Below are positions 13,343 through 21,330 of a stretch of DNA of 64,000 nt, one piece after another. Source of the DNA: Prevotella sp. (GTDB taxonomy: Bacteria > Bacteroidota > Bacteroidia > Bacteroidales > Bacteroidaceae); assembly GCA_017475005.1 (NCBI GenBank), contig JAFVGI010000020.1, positions 1 through 64,000 of the forward strand. The letters run 5' to 3'. The first letter of the stretch is position 1. Every line of letters starts with the position of its first letter. The notes under the pieces are model-generated. The model was not told the DNA's origin, did no database searches, and was given only the letters and a program-made list of their open reading frames with translations. Made by a program: the position numbers and the translations under genes.

Positions 13343-15631
13343 TTACTTAATAGGAATCACATAAAACTCCCGCTCTTTATTGAAATCCACCATCCATTGG
13401 TCAACAATGATGTGGTCATCAAGGGCTTTTATGTATAGCTTGTGCGAACCCTTTGTCAGACGGATTGGTGTCTTCTTCAGGGCTTGGCATCGCAGTACAT
13501 TCTTCTTCCACTGCTCCGAGCGATATGGCTCTTTCAGGGAAATGACAACAGGTGCCTGGTCATCTATTCTCACCTCATAGCGCAGGTCGCCCTTGTCGCT
13601 AGGCTGTGTAGGAATCATTGCTGTTCGCAAAACAGCATCTCCCTCTACAGGACTCTCAAATTCGTAGGTCAGAGTGTTACCCTTTGCCAAAGCAACAGCT
13701 TGCATAGAGTGTCCCAGCATATCTATTACTGTACAAGGGCTGGTGCTGCTGTCATACTGACAGGCGTTGCGGGCTATACATGGTCCTCCTGACGGATGTT
13801 GTGGCAATTCTGTATGCACATCTGGTGCAAAGACAGGCAAATCACGAGGAGCAGCTGACATCAGACCTTTCCACTTGCCATTATTCATAGTATTATAAGC
13901 CTCTGTCAGCATCTGTATGAGGTTATAATCCTTTCCATGTTTGAGGTAGTCCATACCATTCGAAAGCATCTTTCGAGTCATAGCTGCTGAGGCATGCACA
14001 GGATAAAGCACATGAGCGAAATAGGCATCCTGCAGATAATCTGGTATCATCTGTGCGTAAACATCAACTGTTGCTTCGATGCGTGCAAAGTCATTCATAC
14101 GCTCAAATGCCTGCTTTCGGGTAAACTCCGTTGTTGTTGGAACAGACTTGCCGCCAGGATACTTCTTCTTGTCGAGCTCTACCTGTGTCCACCCCATAAA
14201 TTCTGGGCGACGGATGCCATTCAGGCGATAGAGCTCTCGCATAGCAGGCGCTATGGCGCATCCTACTTCTGCTCCAAATTGGGTTACGAGCCAGCGTTCA
14301 AGGTGTTTTCCTATTGTCGATGGAGTTATTGCGTCAATGTCCCACGCCATATCGAGGAAGAACTCCAGGTCGTAGGCAGCCACCTTCGGGTCGTGAACAT
14401 TTGCAATCCACAGTTTGCGGCAGTTATGGTCATAGGCTGCCTTCATCTCAGTATATATGAGTCCTGGCTGCGTTGTGGTGAGCCACAGATAGTCATGCGG
14501 TCTGCCCCAGTAACTGAGGTGGTAATATACTCCTCCACCACCCTTGCGCTTCTGCTGCTCTGCATCAGGAAGGCGGGTCAGGTAGCCATAGTTGTCATCA
14601 CACCACATCAGGGTCACATCATCAGGCACCCTCAGGCCGCTCTCATAAATCTCCAGCACCTCTTTGTAAGGGATGAATACCTGTGGCACTTTCTCCACAT
14701 CCTTGCTGTAATACTTCTTTATAAGTTCCCGCTGGTCGTCGATTACCTGCTGCAAGCCGTTGAGTTTCTCCTCTGGCGTCTTCACACCCTCCATCGAGCC
14801 GTCGTGGATGCCGCGCATGCCGATGGTGAAAAACTCTTCAGAGCCCTTTACTTGTTTCAGGCGTTCTGCCCAGTATTTCTTTACCTCTTCGCGATTGGTG
14901 ATATAGTTATATGCTCCTCTCGCCTTTACATCCCATTCTGCTACATTATTGCGGAGCAGCGGCTCACAATGGCTGGTACCTATCAATATGCCGAAGGAAT
15001 CAGCCATCTCTTTGTTTCCCTTTACCGTAAAGAAACCAGGACTGACATCATGCATGGCAGGCCAGATGATGTTGGCACGCAGTCTCAGCATCAGTTCGAA
15101 GAGTCGCTTATAGGTCTGTGGACCCATATCGTCCTGTGACCACTTGCGTAGGCTCCAGTCTTCGTCATTGATAAAGATGCCACGATACTGAACAGAAGGG
15201 GTATGCTCCACGCGAAAAGTATCTGGCAGAGACAGTTTGTTCTGGCTGTGTGGACGCACATCACCCCACCATACCCATGGTGAAACTCCAGCCATGCGGC
15301 TCAATTCCAGGAGGCCATACGCTGCACCGCGAGCATTGTGTCCTTCAATAATTATCCTACCATCTTTCACACTAATGCAAAAACCATCATCGCTGCCCTT
15401 GCCTTGCACAATGCGTATAACAGCATTCTTGGAGGCAACGGCCTTCTTTCCCGTTACCAGTTCCATATCGCCTTCGAACAGACGAAGTGCCTGCTGAACC
15501 ACAGGGGCTGCCTTTCCTTCCACCTGATAGCTCACAGCATTGCTGCCGTCATACCACGTGACATCGGCTGCAGCTGACAATGAAATTGCAGAAAAAACGG
15601 CAATAAACAACGATTTTACCGAATTTGTCAT
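13343..15631 (-). CDS. GH115 family glycosidase, probable alpha-glucuronidase, secreted
   Basis: 762 residues from the ATG at 15631. A further upstream start is ruled out because it lies ahead of the promoter at 15668-15698. Signal peptide MTNSVKSLFIAVFSAISLSAAA. GH115 hallmarks: GVSPWVWWGDVRP, YRGIFINDEDWSL, LFELMLRLRANIIWPAMHD, GTSHCEPLLRNN, TIGMRGIHDG, VTLMWCDDNYGY, YYHLSYWGRPHDYLW. GH115 enzymes release alpha-1,2-linked (4-O-methyl)glucuronic acid from xylan and act on some arabinogalactans. The usual extra C-terminal domain region is present (EVRIDDQAPVV ... DQWMVDF). It is the first gene of the operon running to PL11. A second GH115 at 24.2 kb is clearly diverged. Confidence 0.9.
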   Translation of the reverse strand: MTNSVKSLFIAVFSAISLSAAADVTWYDGSNAVSYQVEGKAAPVVQQALRLFEGDMELVTGKKAVASKNAVIRIVQGKGSDDGFCISVKDGRIIIEGHNARGAAYGLLELSRMAGVSPWVWWGDVRPHSQNKLSLPDTFRVEHTPSVQYRGIFINDEDWSLRKWSQDDMGPQTYKRLFELMLRLRANIIWPAMHDVSPGFFTVKGNKEMADSFGILIGTSHCEPLLRNNVAEWDVKARGAYNYITNREEVKKYWAERLKQVKGSEEFFTIGMRGIHDGSMEGVKTPEEKLNGLQQVIDDQRELIKKYYSKDVEKVPQVFIPYKEVLEIYESGLRVPDDVTLMWCDDNYGYLTRLPDAEQQKRKGGGGVYYHLSYWGRPHDYLWLTTTQPGLIYTEMKAAYDHNCRKLWIANVHDPKVAAYDLEFFLDMAWDIDAITPSTIGKHLERWLVTQFGAEVGCAIAPAMRELYRLNGIRRPEFMGWTQVELDKKKYPGGKSVPTTTEFTRKQAFERMNDFARIEATVDVYAQMIPDYLQDAYFAHVLYPVHASAAMTRKMLSNGMDYLKHGKDYNLIQMLTEAYNTMNNGKWKGLMSAAPRDLPVFAPDVHTELPQHPSGGPCIARNACQYDSSTSPCTVIDMLGHSMQAVALAKGNTLTYEFESPVEGDAVLRTAMIPTQPSDKGDLRYEVRIDDQAPVVISLKEPYRSEQWKKNVLRCQALKKTPIRLTKGSHKLYIKALDDHIIVDQWMVDFNKEREFYVIPIK

Positions 15632-15667
15632 AGTTAGTTCAATGGTTAGTATTTCTTTTTCAGGCGA

Positions 15668-15698
15668 CAAAAGTACAAAAAAATGAGGAAAGAACAAA
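15668..15698 (-). promoter_or_regulatory. Promoter of the GH115-led operon
   Basis: On the minus strand TTTG (15698-15695), 19 nt, TACTTTTG (15675-15668): an excellent Bacteroidota promoter. The start point would be near 15660, about 30 nt before the ATG at 15631, which supports the shorter GH115 start. Confidence 0.8.
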
Positions 15699-15739
15699 AT
15701 AATTCATTTATTTTTTTCAAGAACCTTCAGTAGGCATAT

Positions 15740-16035
15740 TTAGCCACTCGCAAACGGAGAGAATAAACTGATGACGTTGCATTATCTTCTCGCAAACGGA
15801 GAGGATAAACCAATGATGTTGGCTTATCTTCTCGCAAATAGCAAGGATAAGCCGTCCTCGTCGGCTTATCCTTGTTATGACAGCAATAATAAGGCGAGGA
15901 CGGGGGCTTATCTTCATAATGGTCGGGATAATAAGAAACAGGGGTGTAATGTATCCTCTCGAGGGTCGGGATAATAAAAACGGGAGGGTGAAATTATCTT
16001 TTCGAGGGTCGGGATAATAAATTTCGTGGCGAAAT
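15740..16035. repeat. 42-bp-period tandem array with internal dyad symmetry
   Basis: Seven diverged units begin at 15740, 15782, 15824, 15866, 15908, 15951 and 15994 (steps 42, 42, 42, 42, 43, 43); a partial eighth starts at 16036. Each begins TTATC(T/C)T and has GATAA or ATAA at positions about 22-27. In unit 2 TTATCTTCTC and GAGAGGATAA pair across GCAAACG. The junction of units 3 and 4 forms a perfect 13-bp hairpin (15842-15854 with 15862-15874). The last three units share TCGAGGGTCGGGATAATAA or a close variant. The array fills the space between two divergent promoters. Both strands stay open in one frame because 42 is a multiple of three, but no start or RBS supports translation. A 473-bp gene-free stretch (15632-16104) is explained by this array plus the two promoters. 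Confidence 0.85.
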
Positions 16036-16066
16036 TTGTCCGGAATGAAATTTTTCATTATCTTTG
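16035..16066 (+). promoter_or_regulatory. Promoter of the AraC-type regulator gene
   Basis: TTTG (16035-16038), 20 nt, TATCTTTG (16059-16066). The start would be near 16073, giving a leader of about 30 nt before the ATG at 16105. The -33 element coincides with the beginning of the partial eighth array unit. Confidence 0.8.
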
Positions 16067-16104
16067 CAGCGGAAAATGATTCTACCCTAACAAAAAATGA
16101 AGAT

Positions 16105-16563
16105 ATGAAACCGAAGTATTCATTCGAGATGCTTTATGTGTCGCCCTTCACGAAGAAGCTGGGCTTCGACGAGAAGGAACTGAAGACCATCTACGTGCCG
16201 ATGGAGCAGAACAGGCTGCGCACGGGACTGGACGTGGTGGACCTGGTTGTGGACAAACTCATTGCGGGTCAGAACCCGAGTGCGTTGCCTTGGCAACTGG
16301 GTACGACGGAGGCTGCAATGTCAACGACGCTCAAGACGCTGACGGGCCTGACGCTGGTGGAGATGCGGACACGCTGGCGCATGAGGGTGGCAAGTGAGCT
16401 GCTGCGCTACACGGAATTGCCGCTCAAGGAGGTAATGCGCCGCATCGGCTACACGTCGCAGCAGTCGTTCAGCCGCATGTTCCGCAAGGCATACGGGTCA
16501 GCACCACGCGAGTATCGCAGACTCCGCCGCGAAGCCGGTGACGTGGGCAAGTATGCGCTGTGA
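16105..16563 (+). CDS. AraC-family helix-turn-helix transcriptional regulator (small)
   Basis: 152 residues. The C-terminal half is an AraC-type double HTH: LKTLTGLTLVEMRTRWRMR, ASELLRYTELPLKEVMRRIG, then YTSQQSFSRMFRKAYGSAPREYRR, the classic second-helix signature. The roughly 70-residue N-terminus (YVSPFTKKLGFDEKELKTIY) is too short for a full sugar-binding cupin and was not recognised. Start: the frame is open further upstream, but those codons lie on the promoter (16035-16066), so the ATG at 16105 is the first possible one in the transcript. It lies divergent to the GH115-led operon across the 42-bp array, so it is a candidate regulator of that operon or of itself (inference). Confidence 0.85.
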   Translation: MKPKYSFEMLYVSPFTKKLGFDEKELKTIYVPMEQNRLRTGLDVVDLVVDKLIAGQNPSALPWQLGTTEAAMSTTLKTLTGLTLVEMRTRWRMRVASELLRYTELPLKEVMRRIGYTSQQSFSRMFRKAYGSAPREYRRLRREAGDVGKYAL

Positions 16564-16616
16564 CCCCTGTTTTCTCATAACATATACCCGAATAAACAAA
16601 CCAACTTAACATACTT

Positions 16617-17570
16617 ATGAAACGAATTATGACCATCGTGGCACTGATGTGTGCAGTAGCATTCCAGGCGAATGCACAGAATGAAGTAGTGGAAAAGGCA
16701 CTGAAGGATGCCGAAGAGAAGGTACGTCTGGCAGACAAGAATCCGAAGAACGGCAAGATGCAACTTCGGGCCGCTGAAGCCTTGCTCAATGACGAGCTGG
16801 GCGATAAGAAAGACTTAGACCGCGCCTTGACCTACGCTGAACGCGCACAGAAAATAGCTGAAAAGCAGACGGTGCTGAAAGACACCCTGCTGGGACTCAC
16901 CTACTACCACCTCACCATGATTTATCTGGGTAAGAAGGACTGGGAAAAAACCTTTAATTACGGAGAAAAAGCCATGGATGCCTTAGAAAAGGAACTAGGT
17001 CGGCACAACCCCTTAACCAACGGCACAAAACTTATTTTCGGCGGAATAATGATGGGAGCACAACCAGTCCGCGCTTTTCCATATATACAGGAAGCCTTTT
17101 ATGACAATGCCTTCACGCCCGAAAACGAACGCATCGAGAACATGGACGAGGCAAACATCCTACAGGAACTTGCATTGGAATTCCTCATAGAAGATTATAC
17201 CAAGCGTTTCCGCTATGCCCTGCCGATGATAACCTACGAAGGCAAAAAACAACTCTTAGTACAAACTGATGACTGGAACATGGAACGTCCGCTCGTGGGA
17301 TGGATGGCATCAAGACTTTTGGACACGGACGAAGAAAGTGAAAAAACAAAAGGCGATGACATCATACTCTGTGATGATTCTCTCAAATTCACGGTTATAC
17401 CTTATGAGGAGAGGAAAAAATTCGAGTTTGTATTCAACTTCAGGCAAAAGCTCAAGACCCCACGGAAGTTGGATTTCAACGAAAACGAAGCCCGCATTTG
17501 GTTCCTGAACCCTGACTACTATAAAAACCTCCTTACCGCATACCGCGAGTTCAAGAAAGAAAAGAAATAA
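16617..17570 (+). CDS. Secreted helical-repeat (TPR-like) protein of unknown function
   Basis: 317 residues with a signal peptide (MKRIMTIVALMCAVAFQANAQ). The N-terminal half is helical and resembles tetratricopeptide repeats: VEKALKDAEEKVRLADKNPK, LDRALTYAERAQKIAEKQTV, YYHLTMIYLGKKDWEKTFNY. The C-terminal half (about 170-317) is not recognised. It follows the AraC gene by 53 nt with no separate promoter seen, so the two may be cotranscribed, and a strong terminator lies 16 nt after its stop. Probably periplasmic. No catalytic motif was found. Confidence 0.7.
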   Translation: MKRIMTIVALMCAVAFQANAQNEVVEKALKDAEEKVRLADKNPKNGKMQLRAAEALLNDELGDKKDLDRALTYAERAQKIAEKQTVLKDTLLGLTYYHLTMIYLGKKDWEKTFNYGEKAMDALEKELGRHNPLTNGTKLIFGGIMMGAQPVRAFPYIQEAFYDNAFTPENERIENMDEANILQELALEFLIEDYTKRFRYALPMITYEGKKQLLVQTDDWNMERPLVGWMASRLLDTDEESEKTKGDDIILCDDSLKFTVIPYEERKKFEFVFNFRQKLKTPRKLDFNENEARIWFLNPDYYKNLLTAYREFKKEKK

Positions 17571-17586
17571 TCCCTCCCCCCTATAC

Positions 17587-17622
17587 AAAAAGTGTCCCGC
17601 AAAAAAACGGGACACTTTTTTT
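17587..17622 (+). terminator. Rho-independent terminator
   Basis: AAAAGTGTCCCG-CAAAAAAA-CGGGACACTTTTTTT: a perfect stem with a T-run, directly after the helical-repeat gene. The A-run on the left also lets it act on the minus strand, downstream of the broken gene at 17679. Confidence 0.92.
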
Positions 17623-17678
17623 CTAATCATATATTCTTCCTGTATAATCGCGAAAACAGATTATTCGTGCATATTCTG

Positions 17679-18179
17679 TTAATCTATCTTTGTAGCGTTT
17701 ACTGATGACAGGGCTGTTGTTGCCTCGTCCTTGTCTTTTCCCTGCTTCACCGCAACGTTCTCAAACTTCCACGTGTTCTTGTGTTCGCCCGTGTTGGGGT
17801 CTTTGGTCTCGTAGATGATTGTGTAGGTTTGATTGTGGGCTTGACCGTCAGACAGTCCCATGAAGGCAAAATCGTTCTGGTGGTACGACATATTGTCCGT
17901 AGCCACGGGGTCTTTGTCTTCTTCGCCTGACTTGTAGTATCTGATATTCGTCATCACGGCATCAGTATATTCGCTCTTGATGGAGGTCAGTCCCCAGCTC
18001 TCTCGCTTAGGTGCTGGCAGCTGCCAATACTGGTTTCGTATCTCCAGGGCTTTATACGAATTAGTATCTCCATCTACGTTAGGTCCTATAGCTTCCCATA
18101 CCCACCAGTAGTAGGCGTACGTCAGGTCGCCGTTCAGACAAATCTGGAATTGAACGTCGCTGTTGTCGTCGACTCCGTA
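17679..18179 (-). pseudogene. Orphan C-terminal fragment of an unidentified gene
   Basis: An open frame of 166 codons runs from the junction with the truncated CAT gene to a normal stop at 17679. There is no start codon or RBS at its 5' end: the frame is closed by a stop at 18180-18182 and overlaps the CAT 3' end. It is rich in Trp/Tyr (YAYYWWVWEAIGPNVDGD, NQYWQLPAPKRESWGL), then YHQNDFAFMGLSDGQAHNQ and KNTWKFENVAV. It looks like the beta-rich end of an exported protein but I do not recognise the family. A shorter reading from GTG/ATG at 17957/17954 is possible. Most likely it is the leftover 3' part of a gene whose front was removed when it was joined to the CAT gene. The terminator beyond it may belong to the original gene. 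Confidence 0.6.
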
Positions 18180-18607
18180 TCAATAATGGCCGACGTGCCT
18201 ATCACCATGCAGTCGCCAGAGAGGTCCCTGTCCTGACATGATGCGGCAACCTGTGCAGTATGCTCCATATATTGACGGTTGAACTCTTCCATATTCTCAG
18301 TATAGAGAATGTCGCAGGAACTGACTTCGCCCTCTTTGTTTTTCACAATCGTATTGACCGCTATCGATTCGTATTGCATCAGCTTGTCCCCCACAGGTAG
18401 CAAATAAAACTCCTTAACTGATGATGCCGCCCGCCCGATGCAGTAGTCCAGCAGCATATTGAACTTATAGCTTCTCTTTCTGCTGACCCTCACTAAGCGC
18501 GTCACATCGATGGTCTTGAAAAACGTGACCATCGGGTTAGGGGCCTTCATCCACAATTCGTATGCCTGGGCGCGGCTCGTCTCTTTCGGATTGACTTCTC
18601 TTTTCAT
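18134..18607 (-). pseudogene. Chloramphenicol-acetyltransferase-like gene, truncated (catalytic end lost)
   Basis: 157 residues from the ATG at 18607, whose ATGA overlaps the stop of the upstream GNAT gene. It aligns well by eye with the intact 206-residue CAT-like protein at 22281-22901: VNPKETSRAQAYELWM/INPKETNRAEAFGMWM, PMVTFFKTIDVTRLV, FNMLLDYCIGRAA, MVIGTSAIIDTE. After about residue 146 the similarity stops and unrelated codons (TTTATFNSRFV) run to a stop. The last 55 or so residues, including the catalytic HHxxxDG motif seen in the intact copy, are missing. The enzyme should therefore be inactive, since CAT needs that His. The break lies at about 18170-18185, where the orphan fragment begins. 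Confidence 0.8.
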
Positions 18608-19134
18608 CGTTTCGTTCGCGTATTTTCCAATTTCATCACTCTTACTGGACGGTCTGAGCCGACTTCCAAATTGGGGCAAAGCGTTTCCTCGCCAGTGTCA
18701 ACGAAACCGCATTTCTCCATCACGCGACCAGATGCTGGATTTGAAGGAAAGTAATCACCCCAAAGCACTGTGAAGCCCTTTTCATTGAAACAATATTCGA
18801 TGACCATCTGCAGTGCTTCCGTACAGATGCCTTTGTCCCAAAACGGACGGGCTATCCAATAACCTACCTCCGCTTGATCTTCGGCAATCTTCAGGTTCGA
18901 TGCGGATGCCGGAAGGTAGCCCACACAACCAATGGGGGCGTCCGACCCTTTCCATATTACCGCCCACATTCCTTCAGCGTTGAAGACATTTCGGATAATC
19001 TCCAGACTCTCCTCCACAGACTTATGTGGTGGCCATCCGGCACGAGGCCCCACATTAGGGTCACTGGCGTATTTAAACAGCGTCTCAGCATCACTATCCT
19101 GCCAAGGGCGTAATAGTATCCTTTCTGTTTCCAT
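18604..19134 (-). CDS. GNAT N-acetyltransferase, RimJ/RimL-like
   Basis: 176 residues, a single GNAT domain: LRPWQDSDAETLFKYASDPNVGP (typical N-terminus), EVGYWIARPFWDKGICTEAL (acetyl-CoA loop), then SNPASGRVMEKCGFV near the end, as in RimJ/RimL-type enzymes that acetylate the alpha-amino group of ribosomal or other proteins. The substrate is unknown. It is separated from the upstream GNAT/zinc-ribbon gene by one base and overlaps the truncated CAT start by ATGA, so all three are translationally linked. Confidence 0.85.
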   Translation of the reverse strand: METERILLRPWQDSDAETLFKYASDPNVGPRAGWPPHKSVEESLEIIRNVFNAEGMWAVIWKGSDAPIGCVGYLPASASNLKIAEDQAEVGYWIARPFWDKGICTEALQMVIEYCFNEKGFTVLWGDYFPSNPASGRVMEKCGFVDTGEETLCPNLEVGSDRPVRVMKLENTRTKR

Positions 19135-19135
19135 A

Positions 19136-20017
19136 TTATTTCTTCCATCGTTTAAGCATCGGGAAGAAGCCTCGCATCATCTGCTTGTACTCTTCCTTTG
19201 TCATAGGTTGTGGCAGATTCTTATTCACCTCGTCCACAAACTGTGAACAATGCTCAATCATATCGTCCATCGTACACTCCTGCAAGAACTGTCCGTCCTT
19301 ATAACAGTATTGGCAGTAGTCATAGTTTGTGCTGCCGTCGGCATTTGTGCCGCAGTCTTCATTCTTAGTGAGGGGCATTCCACAGCTCTGACAAAACTGA
19401 GGAAGCTGGCCTTCTTGGAATGCCTTCTCTTTCTGTGGATAGGTTGCCTCGTAAGCTTCAAATGCCTCTGGACTCTCATCTGCTACAAAGTAACCCTTGG
19501 GCGGGCAATAGGTTCCCTCACGGTTACCCCAATAACCTGGAATCAACTCTTGGGCAAGGAAATACGGCACCTCTGACTCTCTCGGCTCGGCATGATAGTG
19601 AATCTTCATCTTGCTGGCAAAATCGAAGCCTGCATGCCTATAGAACTCTATATTGCCTTCCATCTGCAAAAGACCAATTCCCATCTCTTTAGCTTTTTCT
19701 ATAGCATACTGCAACAGTTTCAGGCCATATCCCTTATGCTTGTAATCGGGGTGAATGCTGATAGGGCCGAATGTCCACGAAGGGAAAGTCGTTCCATCGT
19801 CAAGGGTAATCTCGGCTTTCGAGAACAACACATGGCCGATAATCTTGCCTTCTTCCTCCATCACAAAGTCCAGCTCCGGGATGAAGTCGGGGTTGTTTCT
19901 ATATTGATTAAGCACATAATGCTCCGTGCATCCCGGGCGATAAACATTCCAGAATGCTTCACGCGTGAGGTTCTCTACCTCACAATAATCTTTTGGACTT
20001 TCTAATCTGATATTCAT
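19136..20017 (-). CDS. GNAT N-acetyltransferase fused to a zinc-ribbon domain
   Basis: 293 residues. The N-terminal GNAT domain (about 1-170) has IIGHVLFSKAEI, TFGPISIHPDYKHKGYGLKLLQ (the Q/RxxGxG/A acetyl-CoA loop) and FYRHAGFDFAS. The C-terminus (about 205-290) is a small zinc-ribbon domain, FCQSCGMPLT ... YDYCQYCYKDGQF, ending in helices (TMDDMIEHCSQFVDEVN, TKEEYKQMMRGFFP), as in the putative zinc-ribbon family often found alone. All four Cys are present. The fusion suggests that the ribbon presents or recognises the substrate (inference). 18 nt after the small membrane protein gene. Confidence 0.85.
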   Translation of the reverse strand: MNIRLESPKDYCEVENLTREAFWNVYRPGCTEHYVLNQYRNNPDFIPELDFVMEEEGKIIGHVLFSKAEITLDDGTTFPSWTFGPISIHPDYKHKGYGLKLLQYAIEKAKEMGIGLLQMEGNIEFYRHAGFDFASKMKIHYHAEPRESEVPYFLAQELIPGYWGNREGTYCPPKGYFVADESPEAFEAYEATYPQKEKAFQEGQLPQFCQSCGMPLTKNEDCGTNADGSTNYDYCQYCYKDGQFLQECTMDDMIEHCSQFVDEVNKNLPQPMTKEEYKQMMRGFFPMLKRWKK

Positions 20018-20035
20018 AACATTTTCGTTAATTCA

Positions 20036-20428
20036 TTACTTTTTAAGGCCAGGATAATAGCACCACGCAAGAAAGGCTGGAATGACGGATGAAATAAATT
20101 GCAGCCATCTGAAATCCACCACACAAGCCCAGCCTCCCACCAATGCACGAAGGCTGTAGAGCACAATGATAGCGATAATGGCCGTTCGAGTTAATGGGAG
20201 CCTTCGGATGTCGCCTGTGGCTGAGAGGGCATAGAGTCCTGCCAAGGCGAAGGCCAAGGCAAGGCAGAAGGTCAGAGCATAAAGCATCCAGACTTGACCA
20301 GACACCATGTTATGCATCACGTCTTTGATGCCGTAAGCGTCGAAGGCTTCATCTAAAGCAAACAGACAGCCGATGTGACCTATGGCTATGATAAAGTGGA
20401 GCACAGCTCCGAGTCGTAATCTTTTCAT
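20036..20428 (-). CDS. Small four-helix membrane protein, unknown function
   Basis: 130 residues with four hydrophobic segments (about 5-26, 45-68, 80-98, 103-124), starting MKRLRLGAVLHFIIAIGHIG. No catalytic motif was seen. It resembles short uncharacterised bacterial membrane proteins of about 120-135 residues with four spans and a His near the start. It is in the middle of the acetyltransferase operon, with 16- and 18-nt gaps on either side. Confidence 0.65.
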   Translation of the reverse strand: MKRLRLGAVLHFIIAIGHIGCLFALDEAFDAYGIKDVMHNMVSGQVWMLYALTFCLALAFALAGLYALSATGDIRRLPLTRTAIIAIIVLYSLRALVGGWACVVDFRWLQFISSVIPAFLAWCYYPGLKK

Positions 20429-20444
20429 TGTTTATTGTTCAATA

Positions 20445-21317
20445 TTAATATCTCTTCATCGGATAATATCGTACTCCGTTCGTAATCTGTTCCTCACTGG
20501 TATCCACGAATCCCAGTTTCCTGTAGAACTCATGACCGTAGGGAGAAGCATTCACAGTGATGGGCTCGTCATCTTTCAGCGCCAGGATATGCTGAATCAA
20601 CTGGCGGCCAACACCCTTTCGCTGATAGCTCTTTTCAACAAACAGTAGTCCGATGTGATGGTGCTCATTACGAGTAGCAATTACTCCCATAAGTTTGTTA
20701 TCTTGATACGCACCATAAAAGCGATGCATATTCAGATATGACTCATCGCTTATAGCATGCATGAAATCTGCGATGCCCTCATCACAATAGTCTGGTGCCT
20801 CAAACTCCATAAACACCTCTTTTACGAGTTGCAAGGCTTCCCCCCACTTATCCTTTGACAATAAATGAATACTTTTCTCCATATAAACCCAAGTCAGTCC
20901 TGGGCCGACTGTCTCATCCTTATATGGCCTGAACCCTTCGCGCAAATAGAATTCGTACGGAGGGCGCACCTGCTGGCACGTGCAGAGCCAAGCACGGCTA
21001 TGTGGCAGACGTGATTGAATATCTCGGAACAGCAGCTTGCCGATGCCTTGTTGCTGATACTCCGGCAAGACCATCAGACGGCCAATATATAGGGAACCGT
21101 CAGTAACATTACCATTAACGGAACCGATGATAAGCCCTTTGTCGTTTTGTACTTTCAATGTTGTACACCGTTCGAATTCCTCGTAGGCTTGTTCCAATGA
21201 TTCTGTCAATGGTGGCGCATCCGTCCAACCCAATTCCTCGCACAAAGGGCCAAAAGCCTTGCGCTGCAGGTCGAGCAAAGCAGGAAAATCCTGTATAGTT
21301 GCAAGTTCTATTTTCAT
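20445..21317 (-). CDS. Tandem (double-domain) GNAT acetyltransferase
   Basis: 290 residues with two GNAT domains. Domain 1 (about 1-155): SLYIGRLMVLPEYQQQGIGKLLFRDI and FYLREGFRPYKD. Domain 2 (about 158-290): HHIGLLFVEKSYQRKGVGRQLIQHIL and EFYRKLGFVDTSEEQ. Both acetyl-CoA loops (QxxGIG, RKGVG) are intact, so this is probably two active domains rather than one degenerate copy. The substrates are unknown. 13 nt after the Cys-rich protein gene in the same operon. Confidence 0.87.
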   Translation of the reverse strand: MKIELATIQDFPALLDLQRKAFGPLCEELGWTDAPPLTESLEQAYEEFERCTTLKVQNDKGLIIGSVNGNVTDGSLYIGRLMVLPEYQQQGIGKLLFRDIQSRLPHSRAWLCTCQQVRPPYEFYLREGFRPYKDETVGPGLTWVYMEKSIHLLSKDKWGEALQLVKEVFMEFEAPDYCDEGIADFMHAISDESYLNMHRFYGAYQDNKLMGVIATRNEHHHIGLLFVEKSYQRKGVGRQLIQHILALKDDEPITVNASPYGHEFYRKLGFVDTSEEQITNGVRYYPMKRY

Positions 21318-21330
21318 ACCTTAAAATTTA

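Noticed and set aside
13994-15139. 381-codon plus-strand frame antisense to GH115
   Set aside because: Codon-complement shadow of a clear GH115 gene; composition (rich in H, C, Y, L, I) and lack of any motif or start signal argue against it.
15740-16035. CRISPR array
   Set aside because: Units are contiguous and diverged over their whole length, without constant repeats separated by unique spacers, and no cas genes are present.
15717-16058. Minus-strand reading frame of 113 codons with a 14-residue repeat (ILSVCEKI-type) and a similar plus-strand frame
   Set aside because: Both are produced by the 42-bp array, since 42 is divisible by three; the two frames overlap both promoters or run across the hairpins, and no ribosome-binding site is seen. 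Treated as DNA repeat, not protein.
16036-16104. Longer start for the AraC-type regulator
   Set aside because: These codons carry the promoter (TATCTTTG at 16059-16066) and the predicted transcript start, so they cannot be translated from it.
17954-18133. Short independent gene starting at GTG/ATG near 17957
   Set aside because: The same frame continues upstream with coherent, Trp/Tyr-rich coding sequence to the CAT junction, so a truncated larger gene explains it better.
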